Positions 45,628 through 57,620 of a DNA stretch of 64,000 nucleotides are shown here, in pieces. The position numbers and the translations under genes are program-made. The first letter of the stretch is position 1. The number at the start of each line of letters is the position of its first letter. The stretch spans positions 1 to 64,000 of the forward strand of contig SCRU01000150.1 of the NCBI GenBank assembly GCA_004323695.1, in the 5' to 3' direction. The DNA comes from Burkholderiaceae bacterium. GTDB taxonomy: Bacteria; Pseudomonadota; Gammaproteobacteria; Burkholderiales; Burkholderiaceae_C. The notes beneath the pieces were generated by a model. It was not told the DNA's origin, did no database searches, and saw only the letters and a program-made list of their open reading frames with translations.

Positions 45628-47061
45628 ATGCAACTCAACTACATCGCCAATGCCGGCGTCCCCTCTTCGTCCGGCCACCTGATTCCGGTCATCGATCCGT
45701 CCGACGGAAAGCCCTTCGACGAACTGCAACGCAGTAATGCGCAGGACATTGACGCCGCCGTGCAGGCCGCGCGCCAGTGCCTGGATGCGGTCTGGAGCAA
45801 GATCAGCGCGGCCGAGCGCGGCCGGCTGCTGATGAAGCTCTCTGCCAAGGTGGCCGAGCACGCCGACGAACTGGCGCTGATCGAGCAGCGCGACTGCGGT
45901 AAGCCCACCAAACAGGCGCGCGCCGACGCGCTGGCGCTGGTGCGTTACTTCGAGTTCTACGCCGGCGCCTGCGACAAGCTGCATGGCGAGACCCTGCCCT
46001 ACCAGGACGGCTACAGCGTCTTCACCTGGCGCGAACCGCACGGCGTCACCGGCCACATCATCCCGTGGAACTACCCGATGCAGATCTTCGGGCGCAGCGT
46101 GGGCGGCGCGCTGGCGGCGGGCAACGTATGTGTGGTCAAGCCCTCCGAGGACGCCTGCCTGTCGCTGATCCGCGTGGCGCAACTGGCGGCCGAGGTCGGC
46201 TTTCCGCCCGGCGCCCTCAACATCGTGACGGGCTACGGCCACGAGGTGGGCGACGCGCTGGCGCGCCACGAGGGCATCGACCACATCAGCTTCACGGGCA
46301 GCCCCAAGGTCGGCACGCTGATCCAGCAGGTCGCGGCCGAGCGTCATTGCCCGGTCACACTGGAGCTCGGCGGCAAGAGCCCGCAGATCATTTTTGCCGA
46401 CGCCGATCTGGATGCGGCGCTTCCCGTGGTGATCAACGCGATCGTGCAGAACGCCGGGCAGACCTGCTCGGCCGGCTCGCGCCTGCTGGTGGAGCAGGCC
46501 ATTTACGAGCCCCTGCTGGAACGGCTGGGAAAGACCTTTGCGAATCTGCGCGTCGGCCCGGCCGCCATGGACCTGGATATCGGCCCGCTGATCCGCCAGA
46601 GCCAGCAGCAGCGCGTGTGGGATTTCCTCTCCGACGCGCATGTCGCCAGCATCCCCATGGTGGCGCAGGGGCAGATCGTCGACGAAGCCCCCGACACCGG
46701 CTACTACCAGGCGCCCACGCTGTTGCGCGATGTGCCGGTGATGCACCGGCTCGCGCAGGAGGAAGTGTTCGGCCCGGTGCTGGCCGCCATGAGCTTCCGC
46801 GACGAGGACCACGCCGTGGAACTGGCCAACGCCACCCGCTTCGGCCTGGTCGCCGGCATCTGGACGCGCGACGGCGCGCGCCAGTTCCGCATGGCCAAAC
46901 GGGTCAAAAGCGGCCAGGTGTTCATCAACAACTACGGCGCCGGCGGCGGCGTGGAGCTGCCCTTCGGCGGCGTCAAGTCGTCCGGCTACGGGCGCGAGAA
47001 AGGCTTCGAGGCGCTATATGGATTCACCACCCTGAAAACAGTGGCGATCCGTCATGGGTGA
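45628..47061 (+). CDS. Aldehyde dehydrogenase family protein
   Basis: ITFTGSPKVGT-type NAD motif, VTLELGGKSPQIIFADADLD, NAGQTCSAGSRLLV. Confidence 0.94.
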   Translation: MQLNYIANAGVPSSSGHLIPVIDPSDGKPFDELQRSNAQDIDAAVQAARQCLDAVWSKISAAERGRLLMKLSAKVAEHADELALIEQRDCGKPTKQARADALALVRYFEFYAGACDKLHGETLPYQDGYSVFTWREPHGVTGHIIPWNYPMQIFGRSVGGALAAGNVCVVKPSEDACLSLIRVAQLAAEVGFPPGALNIVTGYGHEVGDALARHEGIDHISFTGSPKVGTLIQQVAAERHCPVTLELGGKSPQIIFADADLDAALPVVINAIVQNAGQTCSAGSRLLVEQAIYEPLLERLGKTFANLRVGPAAMDLDIGPLIRQSQQQRVWDFLSDAHVASIPMVAQGQIVDEAPDTGYYQAPTLLRDVPVMHRLAQEEVFGPVLAAMSFRDEDHAVELANATRFGLVAGIWTRDGARQFRMAKRVKSGQVFINNYGAGGGVELPFGGVKSSGYGREKGFEALYGFTTLKTVAIRHG

Positions 47062-47143
47062 TTTTCCCAATGAAAAGCCTATTAAGCCCTTATAAATAAA
47101 CAATAGTTTGCTATCAAACTTGAATTTCCAGGAGAATGGCGCC

Positions 47144-47905
47144 ATGCGTGTGAAAGACAAATCCATCATCGTGACCGGCGCCGGCGGCGGCATTGGCGAG
47201 GGCATCGCCAAGCGGCTGGCCGCGGAAGGCGCCCGCGTCATCGTGAACGACATCAATGCCGCACTGGGTGAACAGGTGGTTGAAGCCATCCTGCGCGCCG
47301 GCGGCCAGGCGTCATTCTTCGCAGCGGACGTGACGAAGTCCGCCGACATGAAGGCGCTGGTCGATGCGGCCGTGCAGCGCCACGGCAAGCTCGACGTGAT
47401 GGTCAACAACGCGGGCTGGACGCACCGCAACCGCCCGGCGCTGGAAGTCAGCGAGGACGAGTTCGACCGGTGCTACGCGGTCAACGTCAAGAGCATTTAC
47501 CTTTCTACCGTGCATGCCGTGCCGGCGTTTCGCGCGAACAAGGGGGGCAGCTTCATCAACATCGCCTCCACCGCCGGCGTGCGACCGCGCCCGGGTCTGA
47601 CCTGGTACAACGGCTCCAAGGGAGCGGTCATCACCACGTCGAAATCGCTGGCTGCCGAGTTCGGCCCGGACAACATCCGCGTGAACTGCATCAATCCGGT
47701 GTTCAACCCCGACACGGGGCTGGCCGCCGAGTTCGCGGGCGGCCCGCTCACGGAAGAGCGCAAGGCCAGGTTCCGCGCGACCATTCCGCTCGGGCGCTTT
47801 TCCACCGCGCTGGACGTGGCGAATGCCGCGCTGTACCTGGCCAGCGACGAGGCTGCCTTCATCAGCGGCGTGTGCATCGAGGTCGATGGCGCGCGCTGCG
47901 TCTAG
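47144..47905 (+). CDS. SDR family oxidoreductase
   Basis: [32 protein letters not shown]...NNAG...YNGSKGA. Confidence 0.93.
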   Translation: MRVKDKSIIVTGAGGGIGEGIAKRLAAEGARVIVNDINAALGEQVVEAILRAGGQASFFAADVTKSADMKALVDAAVQRHGKLDVMVNNAGWTHRNRPALEVSEDEFDRCYAVNVKSIYLSTVHAVPAFRANKGGSFINIASTAGVRPRPGLTWYNGSKGAVITTSKSLAAEFGPDNIRVNCINPVFNPDTGLAAEFAGGPLTEERKARFRATIPLGRFSTALDVANAALYLASDEAAFISGVCIEVDGARCV

Positions 47906-47985
47906 CGCCGCGCGTTAACAGCGTCCCGAACAGGGCCTCAGGCGGCGGCACCCTGAGCCAGGCCGGGCTCGGGCAAAATCGACGT

Positions 47986-49128
<1,143 letters not shown>

Positions 49129-49152
49129 GCCGGCCTTCAATCCGCAGATGCC

Positions 49153-49766
49153 ATGATAACTTCCGCGCAGATCACCGGGCTGGTGCTGGCCGGCGGGCGC
49201 GGATCGCGCATGGGCGGCGTGGACAAGGGCCTGCAGAGCTTCAACGGCAGGCCGCTCGCCTTGCACACCCTGCAGCGGCTGCAGGCACAGACGGGCAGCG
49301 TGATGATCAATGCGAACCGCAACCTTGCGACGTACCAGGAATTCGGCTCGCCGGTCTGGCCGGATGTGCTGTCGGACTACCCCGGCCCGTTGGCCGGATT
49401 CCTGACGGGCCTGGAACAGTGTGCCACGCCTTATCTGGTCACCGTCCCGTGCGATACGCCCCTGTTTCCGCCGGATCTGGTCGCGCGGCTGGCGCTGGCG
49501 CTGGAGCGCGAGCAGGCCGAGATCGCGATGGCCGCCGGCCGCGACGACGCCCCGCCCGCGGCCGTGCGCACCCAGCCGGTTTTTTGCCTGCTGCGAGTCG
49601 CGCTGCGGGAGAGCCTGGCGGCATTCGTGCACAGCGGCGGCCGGAAAATCGACGCCTGGACGGCGACGCACAAAACCGTGGTCGTGCCGTTCGATGCGCC
49701 CCATGACGATGGGCGCGCCTTCTTCAATGCGAACACGCTGGCCGAGCTGCGCTCGCTGGAGAATCC

Positions 49767-49770
<4 letters not shown>
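49153..49770 (+). CDS. mobA: Molybdenum cofactor guanylyltransferase
   Basis: [34 protein letters not shown]. Confidence 0.95.
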
Positions 49771-51032
<1,262 letters not shown>

Positions 51033-51048
51033 CGCGCCGCTTGCCTAA

Positions 51049-52662
51049 CCCGGATATTTCACCTATAGGAGTCGGCAGTCCCGCCCGAAGGTGCGTTGTC
51101 ATTGGTATCTGACGCCAATCACAACATGGGACTGCCAATGCCAAACTGTACCGAAGAAACTGGAACAAGCAAGATTGAATTTGGCCGGCTTGGCCGGCGC
51201 GTCGTGGAGGGCCGATTTGATGGCGGCAGCATGACATCGGATGCCGGTGTCATGCTGCTGGGGGCGACGGATCGCAAGCTAGGCCTGCTCGGGGCGGCGG
51301 CGCGCTGCATCACTGACCCGCGCAGCCCGCTGCTGATCAGGCATGGCGTGGTGGACATGCTGCGCCAGCGCGTATATGGGCTCGCACTGGGCTGGGAAGA
51401 CTTGAACGACCACGCGGCCTTGCGTCAGGACGTGGCGATGCAGACCGCTGTGGGCGTCGACCGAGAGGTAGCCAGCGCCCCCACGCTGTGCCGCCTGGAG
51501 AAATGGGCGGATCGACACACCGCCTGGCGCCTGCACGAAGTGCTGGTCGAGCAGTTCATCGCCAGCTTCAAGGCAGCACCCGAGGAACTCGTGCTCGACT
51601 TCGACGCCACCGACAATCCCTTGCACGGCCAGCAGGAAGGACGCTTCTTCCATGGCTACTACGACTGCTACTGCTATTTGCCGCTGTACGTGTTCTGCGG
51701 CCAGCAACTGCTGTGCGCCTACCTTCGCCCCAGCCGCATTGATGGGGCCAGGCACGCGGGCGCGATATTGAAGTTGCTGGTCAAGCGGCTGCGCCAGAAG
51801 TGGCCGCAGGTGCGCATCGTGTTTCGAGGCGACTCGGGCTTTTGCAGGCAACGCATCTTGAACTGGTGCGAGCGTGCCGGTGTGCACTACATCGTGGGCC
51901 TGGCGCGCAATGCGCGGGTGCAGGCCATCACTGAATTCCTTGAGCGAGCCATGAAGGATGAGTTTGAGGCCACCGGGCTCAAGCAGCGCGAGGTGGGCGA
52001 GTTTGTCTATGCCGCGCAGAGCTGGGCCAGGGAGCGCCGGGTGATCACGCGGCTGGAGTATGGCGCGCAGGGCAACAACCCGCGCTACGTGGTGACCAAC
52101 CTCACGGGAGACGCCCAGGCGCTGTACGACGATCTGTACTGCCAGCGCGGCGAGGCGGAGAACCGTATCAAGGAGGCGCAAGTCGGCTTGTTTGCCACGC
52201 GCACGAGCTGCCAGCACTTCCAAAGCAATCAGTTGCGCATGTTGCTGGCCGCTTTGGGCTATGTGCTGATCGAGCGGCTGCGTGCGCTGGCGCTGCAGGG
52301 CACGGCGCTGGCCTGCGCCCAGGTGGACACGCTGCGCATCAAGCTGCTCAAGCTGGCCGCAGTGGTCACGCGCAACACCCGGCGCATCCGGCTGTACCTG
52401 GCCTCCCACTGGCCCAGCGCGGACATCTTCGCGCATGCCATGAACCAGTTGCGCTCGCCTTGAACTCCATCCAGTGCCTGGCCCGCGCGTTGACACCCAC
52501 AAGGCCCGCATCCCAAGCCGGGGTAGGGGGAATCGCGCTCACTTCAGCGCTGATTGCATCTGTGCGCTCGCTCAATGCGCCAACAACGCACGCTTGAGGC
52601 CCGCGCAGCACTCAATCAATGTCAATCGGTCTGTACAGTGGGGGTAGCGTGAAATATGCAGG
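51049..52662 (+). mobile_element. IS1380-family insertion sequence, apparently intact
   Basis: Terminal inverted repeats CCCGGATATTTCAC (51049-51062) / CCTGCATATTTCAC (52662-52649, complement), 12/14 identical; 4-bp target duplication CTAA at 51045-51048 and 52663-52666; encodes one transposase. Confidence 0.92.
51126..52463 (+). CDS. IS1380-family transposase
   Basis: MGLPMPNCTEETGTSKIEFGRLGRRVVEGRFDGGSMTSDAGVMLLGATDRKLGLLGAAARCITDPR...LVLDFDATDNPLHGQQEG...YCQRGEAENRIKEAQ; start could also be 51138. Confidence 0.93.
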   Translation: MGLPMPNCTEETGTSKIEFGRLGRRVVEGRFDGGSMTSDAGVMLLGATDRKLGLLGAAARCITDPRSPLLIRHGVVDMLRQRVYGLALGWEDLNDHAALRQDVAMQTAVGVDREVASAPTLCRLEKWADRHTAWRLHEVLVEQFIASFKAAPEELVLDFDATDNPLHGQQEGRFFHGYYDCYCYLPLYVFCGQQLLCAYLRPSRIDGARHAGAILKLLVKRLRQKWPQVRIVFRGDSGFCRQRILNWCERAGVHYIVGLARNARVQAITEFLERAMKDEFEATGLKQREVGEFVYAAQSWARERRVITRLEYGAQGNNPRYVVTNLTGDAQALYDDLYCQRGEAENRIKEAQVGLFATRTSCQHFQSNQLRMLLAALGYVLIERLRALALQGTALACAQVDTLRIKLLKLAAVVTRNTRRIRLYLASHWPSADIFAHAMNQLRSP

Positions 52663-53127
52663 CTAACGCCGGCCCAGCGCGCGCTCCACGCCGCGGTTCG
52701 CCAGCGTATCGGCGCGTTCGTTGCCCGGATCGCCCGCGTGGCCTTTGACCCAGCGCCACTCGATCGCATGGCCCGCGCCCGACACCAGACCATCCAGCCG
52801 TTGCCACAGATCGACGTTTTTCACGGGCTGTTTGGCCGCGGTGCGCCAGCCGCGCGCCTTCCAGCCCGCAATCCACTCGGTGATGCCTTTGCGCACATAT
52901 TCGCTGTCCAGGTACAGGGTGACGCGGCACGGCCGCTTGAGCGCAGACAGCGCCTCGATCACGGCGGTCAGCTCCATGCGGTTGTTGGTGGTCTCCAGCT
53001 CGCCGTCGAACAGCTCCTTTTCGGTGCTGCCGGACTTCAGCCACGCGCCCCAGCCGCCGGGACCCGGGTTGCCCTTGCAGGCGCCATCGGTATAAATTTC
53101 AACGTGATTCAATGCGACGCTCTCCAT
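52663..53127 (-). CDS. rnhA: Ribonuclease HI
   Basis: [52 protein letters not shown]. Confidence 0.96.
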   Translation of the reverse strand: MESVALNHVEIYTDGACKGNPGPGGWGAWLKSGSTEKELFDGELETTNNRMELTAVIEALSALKRPCRVTLYLDSEYVRKGITEWIAGWKARGWRTAAKQPVKNVDLWQRLDGLVSGAGHAIEWRWVKGHAGDPGNERADTLANRGVERALGRR

Positions 53128-53930
53128 GATTGGCTGTCGTGACCGTCGACCCTTGCTCCACATGCACGGTGTGCTACTGAAACAGGGGCAGCAGCAACAC
53201 CCTTGGGCGCCTTCCAGGCGGGGCTGAGCAGCCTCATGCCATGCACCCGCTTGACCGCCACGAGAAAATAGACGGCGCCGAAAATGGGCCACCAATGGCC
53301 GCCGCTCCAGTCCATCCAGCGGAACCGGCCCAGCCATTTCTCGCTGCGCACCGCCGGCCGGTAGCAGCCGAAATTACCCATCTCCACTTCGAAACTGAGC
53401 AGCCGCAACCAATCGCGCAGGCGCCAGTAGCCGATGAATTCCCCCGCCGTTGGCAGGAACGGCGTGCCAAAGCCGAGACGCTGGTAAAGACGGGCCCGGC
53501 GCTGGCGCAGGCCCCACAGGCTGGCCGGGTTCAGGCCGCAGATCACGACACGGCCTTCCGGCACCAGCACGCGGGCGACTTCGCGCAGCGTGGCGTGCGG
53601 ATCGGCATTGAGCTCGAGCGCGTGCGGCAGCACCACCAGATCGAGGCTGTTCTCGGCAAACGGCAACGCCGCAAAATCGGTCACGAGGGCCGCGCGGCAC
53701 GGCGCCGCAGCAGCATCGCCGGCCATCGCGACGGGCTCGCCGGTGGCCAGCCAGCGGTGCGGCATGCGGTTTGCATGGAGGGTGTCCAGTTCGGGGAGTC
53801 CCAGTTGCAGGGCGTGGTAGCCAAAGATGTCGGTCACGGTATGGTCGAACTGCGCGCGCTCCCACGCCAGCAAATAACGGCCGGGGGGGGTTTCAAACCA
53901 GTCGTGCAAACTTATAATGTGCCCACTCAT
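53109..53930 (-). CDS. Class I SAM-dependent methyltransferase
   Basis: [51 protein letters not shown]. Confidence 0.88.
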   Translation of the reverse strand: MSGHIISLHDWFETPPGRYLLAWERAQFDHTVTDIFGYHALQLGLPELDTLHANRMPHRWLATGEPVAMAGDAAAAPCRAALVTDFAALPFAENSLDLVVLPHALELNADPHATLREVARVLVPEGRVVICGLNPASLWGLRQRRARLYQRLGFGTPFLPTAGEFIGYWRLRDWLRLLSFEVEMGNFGCYRPAVRSEKWLGRFRWMDWSGGHWWPIFGAVYFLVAVKRVHGMRLLSPAWKAPKGVAAAPVSVAHRACGARVDGHDSQSWRASH

Positions 53931-54095
53931 GAAGTTACAGTTGCTGCCTGCCGCCGCCGACCGCGTCTTTCCGATGATGCCTGACCTGGGTCAGGCGCGC
54001 ATTGTTCACCCCCGGCTACGCATCGGGCAACTGGCAGCAAGACCGCTTGCGGCTCGTTGCGATTCTAGTCACCCACCGTCACACGGGCCGCGGCC
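53929..54095 (+). pseudogene. gloB: Remnant of gloB (hydroxyacylglutathione hydrolase), frameshifted and truncated
   Basis: Frame 1 [28 protein letters not shown] then another frame QQDRLRLVAILVTHRHTGRG, resembling the GloB N-terminus through the THHHxDH motif; lies between rnhA/methyltransferase and mltD. Confidence 0.6.
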
Positions 54096-54170
54096 CGGTG
54101 TGCCTCGCGCCAGCATCGGCTACCCGGTGCCCCTGTTCGCCACCTCTCGACCCTGGGATACCCCGTTCCG

Positions 54171-55790
54171 ATGAAACAACTCCTGCAAATCCTGTGCATC
54201 GCCTGCCTGCTCTGGCTCACCGGCTGTGCCAGCACCACCACCTCCCCCGCATCCCCCTCCCTCAGTTCCAGTTCCAGCGCCTCCTCCGGCGACACCAGCG
54301 CCTTGCAGCCGATCACGGCCGCAACGGCGGCGTCCCGGGCGGTTGCCCTGCTGCATCCGCCGGTTGACTTGTGGGAGCGCATCCGGCGCGGCTTCGCGAT
54401 GCCGAACCTGGACAACGACATGGTGCAGCAGCGCGTGCAGTTCTATGCCAGCCGGCCCGACTACATGCTGCGCATGACCGAGCGCTCGCGCAAGTACCTG
54501 TTCTACATCGTCGAGGAGCTGGAGTTGCGCCACATGCCGACCGAACTGGCGCTGCTGCCGTTTGTCGAGAGCGCGTTCAACCCGCAAGCGGTCTCCAGCG
54601 CCAAGGCGGTCGGGATGTGGCAGTTCATGCCGGCCACCGGCAAGACCTACGACCTCAAACAGAACATGTTCCGCGACGACCGGCGCGATGTGCTGGCCTC
54701 CACCAAGGCGGCGCTGGACTACCTTCAGAAATTGCATGACATGTTTGGAGACTGGCAACTCGCGCTGGCCGCCTACAACTGGGGCGAAAACAATGTCGCA
54801 AACGCCATCGCGAAAAACCAGCGCACCGGTCTGGGAACCAGCTATTCGGACCTGAGCATGCCGATGGAGACGCGCATGTACGTCCCCAAGCTGCAGGCCA
54901 TCAAGGACATCGTGGCGGATCCGCAAAAATACGGTGTCACGCTTCCCGATATCGGAAATCACCCGTATTTCCAGAGCGTTGACATCACGCACGATATCGA
55001 CGTGACGGTGGCGGCCAGGCTGGCCGAGGTCGACGTGAAGGACTTCAAGGAACTGAATCCGTCCGCGAACCGCCCGGTCATCCTCGCCGCCGGCACCCCG
55101 CAAATCCTGCTGCCCTGGGACAATGCCGCGATTTTCAGGCGCAACCTGAAGACTTACAACGTCAATCAACTGGCCAGCTGGACGGCGTGGACCGTGCCCG
55201 CCACGATGACGGCATCGAATGCGGCCAAGCGCGTCGGCATGAACGAGGACGAGTTACGCGCCGTCAACCATATCCCGCCGCGGATGATGATCAAGGTGGG
55301 CTCCACGCTGCTGGTGCCCCGCTCCGGGCGCATGGACAGCGACGTCACCGAGCATGTCGCCGACAACGCCCAGCTGGCACTGGCGCCGGAGCCGTCGCCC
55401 GTGCGGCTGCACCGCACCTTCGTGCGCGCGCGCCGCGGCGAATCGCTGGTGGCGCTGGCCAGGCGCTACGACCAGCGCCCGGCCAGCGTGGCCGAATGGA
55501 ACCGGCTCAAAGCCTCCGCATCGCTGCGGGCCGGGCAACGACTGGTCGTGTACCTGCCGGTCAAGACCCGACCCGCCGCAACGATGACGGCGCGTGCGCG
55601 CACGCGCCACGAAACCCGTGTGGCAGCACGCGCACCGACCCGGCATGGGGCCAGAGTGGTGGCACGCAGACAGACGCGGCACGAACCCAAACTGGCGGCG
55701 CGAGCGCGTACGCCTGCCAGGACGCAAGTCGCAAAATCCACCCGGCACCACCACGAACTGCACGGAACCCTGGTCGCCGAGAGTCACTAA
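54171..55790 (+). CDS. mltD: Membrane-bound lytic murein transglycosylase D-like, with LysM
   Basis: Lipoprotein-type N-terminus (CLLWLTGCAS), LPFVESAFNPQAVSSAKAVGMWQFMPATGKTYDLKQN, LysM-like VRARRGESLVALARRYDQRPASVAEWNRL. Confidence 0.93.
   Translation: MKQLLQILCIACLLWLTGCASTTTSPASPSLSSSSSASSGDTSALQPITAATAASRAVALLHPPVDLWERIRRGFAMPNLDNDMVQQRVQFYASRPDYMLRMTERSRKYLFYIVEELELRHMPTELALLPFVESAFNPQAVSSAKAVGMWQFMPATGKTYDLKQNMFRDDRRDVLASTKAALDYLQKLHDMFGDWQLALAAYNWGENNVANAIAKNQRTGLGTSYSDLSMPMETRMYVPKLQAIKDIVADPQKYGVTLPDIGNHPYFQSVDITHDIDVTVAARLAEVDVKDFKELNPSANRPVILAAGTPQILLPWDNAAIFRRNLKTYNVNQLASWTAWTVPATMTASNAAKRVGMNEDELRAVNHIPPRMMIKVGSTLLVPRSGRMDSDVTEHVADNAQLALAPEPSPVRLHRTFVRARRGESLVALARRYDQRPASVAEWNRLKASASLRAGQRLVVYLPVKTRPAATMTARARTRHETRVAARAPTRHGARVVARRQTRHEPKLAARARTPARTQVAKSTRHHHELHGTLVAESH
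55590..55733 (+). repeat. Four degenerate 36-bp (12-aa) tandem repeats in the mltD 3' end
   Basis: ARARTRHETRVA / ARAPTRHGARVV / ARRQTRHEPKLA / ARARTPARTQVA. Confidence 0.8.
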
Positions 55791-55854
55791 AAAGGCCTCT
55801 GGCCAACGACAGACGGTCGCACAACGCTATATTGGTAGCACCCCGCGGATGCGT

Positions 55855-56898
55855 TCAGGCCTTGAAGCGCTCCTTGGCCCTGAGTGCAAAGGTATTCGTG
55901 TAGATTCTCCGCAGGTCGATCCTGTCGGGCTTGATGGAAGAATCAAAATGGGCCAGTGCCCGCAGCGCCGTCTTCGGACCGTCCGCGGGAATGACGCCAT
56001 CCGGCGAAATGGCCTCCCGAACCTTCTCGAAGGTCGCCAGATAAAGCCCCCAGTCGCCCAGCAGATACGATTCGGGCACGGTCTTGATGATGTCCCTGGG
56101 GCCGGCCGTTTGCAGCCATTTCAGGCCGTGCACGATGGCATTGGCCAGCGCCTGGCAAGTGTTCGGGTTCTTCCGGATGAATTCCGACGAAGCGTAAAGA
56201 CAGCCGGCCGGCATGGGGCCGCCAAAAACTTCCTGCGTTCCCTTGAGGGTGCGTGTATCCACAATGACCCTGATATCGCCCTTTTGCTCCAGCATGGTCA
56301 TCACGGGATCCAGATCGCTGATCGCATCGATCTCGCCGGTACGCATCGCGGTCAACGCGCGGGTGCTCTCGCCAACGCCCACAAAGCTGACTTGCGCGGG
56401 CCGGACGCCGGCACGCGCAAGCACCAGATCGGCGACCATTTCGCTCGCCGAGCCCAGCGCCGAGACGCCAATTTTCCGGCCATCGAGATCGCCTGGATGG
56501 CGGTAATCCGGCACGGTTTTGGTCGATACGCCAACGACGATCTCCGGGGCCCGGCCCTGCAGCACCAAGACCTCGTAGAACTGGCCCTTGCTTTGCAGCG
56601 CGATGGTTTGATCGAACGCGCCTGAACAGACGTCTGCCGAGCCGCCGGCCACGGCCTGCTGCGCCTTGGCTGCACCGGCGAAATCGTCGATTTGCACGTC
56701 GAGGCCCTCCGCCTTGAAATAGCCCAGCTGCTCGGCGATGGTCAAGGGCAGGTAGTAAAACGTCGCCTTGCCGCCCACGGCAATCACGAGCCTGGATTTT
56801 TCCAGCGTGGGCTGGGCACGCAACGCGGGCACGGCCAGGGAGGCTGCCGCAGTGGCCAAGGCGCCGAACTTGCGCCGGCTGAAAAAAAGCGTCTCCAT
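55855..56898 (-). CDS. NitT/TauT-type ABC transporter substrate-binding protein
   Basis: FSRRKFGALATAAASLAVPALRAQ signal; YYLPLTIAEQLGYFKAEGLDVQIDDFAGAAKAQQAVAGGSADVCSGAF. Confidence 0.88.
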   Translation of the reverse strand: METLFFSRRKFGALATAAASLAVPALRAQPTLEKSRLVIAVGGKATFYYLPLTIAEQLGYFKAEGLDVQIDDFAGAAKAQQAVAGGSADVCSGAFDQTIALQSKGQFYEVLVLQGRAPEIVVGVSTKTVPDYRHPGDLDGRKIGVSALGSASEMVADLVLARAGVRPAQVSFVGVGESTRALTAMRTGEIDAISDLDPVMTMLEQKGDIRVIVDTRTLKGTQEVFGGPMPAGCLYASSEFIRKNPNTCQALANAIVHGLKWLQTAGPRDIIKTVPESYLLGDWGLYLATFEKVREAISPDGVIPADGPKTALRALAHFDSSIKPDRIDLRRIYTNTFALRAKERFKA

Positions 56899-57028
56899 TT
56901 TTTTGTCGTTGAGTTCTCGAACAACGCCCAGCTTAGGCAGGCGCGTGACATCCGGCATCGGGAACATCCCGTGCGGGTTTGTACGTAATGCGAACGACTC
57001 CGTTATTGGGCGAAGTGCGCGGCCACGG

Positions 57029-57619
57029 TCAGCGCCGGTCGGCCAGCGCGTGCGCGATGGTGCCCAGATCAACGTACTCGAGTTCGCTGCCGGCGGGCAC
57101 ACCGCGCGCGAGCCGCGTGACCTGCAGACCCCGGCTCTTCAGTGCCTCGCCAATCACGTGGGCCGTGGCCTCGCCTTCGGCCGTGAAGTTGGTCGCAAGG
57201 ATCACTTCCTGAACCACGCCATCGGTGGCGCGCTCGAACAGCTTTTGCAACCCGATGTCTTTCGGGCCGATGCCGTCGAGTGGGCTGAGCTTGCCCATCA
57301 GCACGAAGTACAGGCCCTTGTAGGCCGCGGTGCGCTCAAGCGCCGACTGGTCGGCCGGCGTCTCGACCACGCACAGTTTGCTCGCGTCGCGCCGCTCGTC
57401 CAGGCAGGTGTCGCAGATCGTGTTTTCGGTAAAGGTGTGGCACCGCTCGCAATGCTGGACATGGTCCGCCGCGTCCGCGAGGGCGCGCACCAGCAGCCGG
57501 GCGCCTTCGCGATCATGCTGCAGCAAATGAAACGCCATGCGCTGGGCCGACTTCATGCCGACGCCGGGCAAACGGCGCAGCGCCTGGATCAGGGCATCGA
57601 GAGAATGGGTGCCGGCCAT
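57029..57619 (-). CDS. recR: Recombination protein RecR
   Basis: [45 protein letters not shown] zinc finger; Toprim. Confidence 0.96.
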   Translation of the reverse strand: MAGTHSLDALIQALRRLPGVGMKSAQRMAFHLLQHDREGARLLVRALADAADHVQHCERCHTFTENTICDTCLDERRDASKLCVVETPADQSALERTAAYKGLYFVLMGKLSPLDGIGPKDIGLQKLFERATDGVVQEVILATNFTAEGEATAHVIGEALKSRGLQVTRLARGVPAGSELEYVDLGTIAHALADRR

Positions 57620-57620
57620 T

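Noticed and set aside
54171-55790. MltD-like protein as a phage endolysin
   Set aside because: Lipoprotein signal, LysM and core genome context fit a housekeeping transglycosylase
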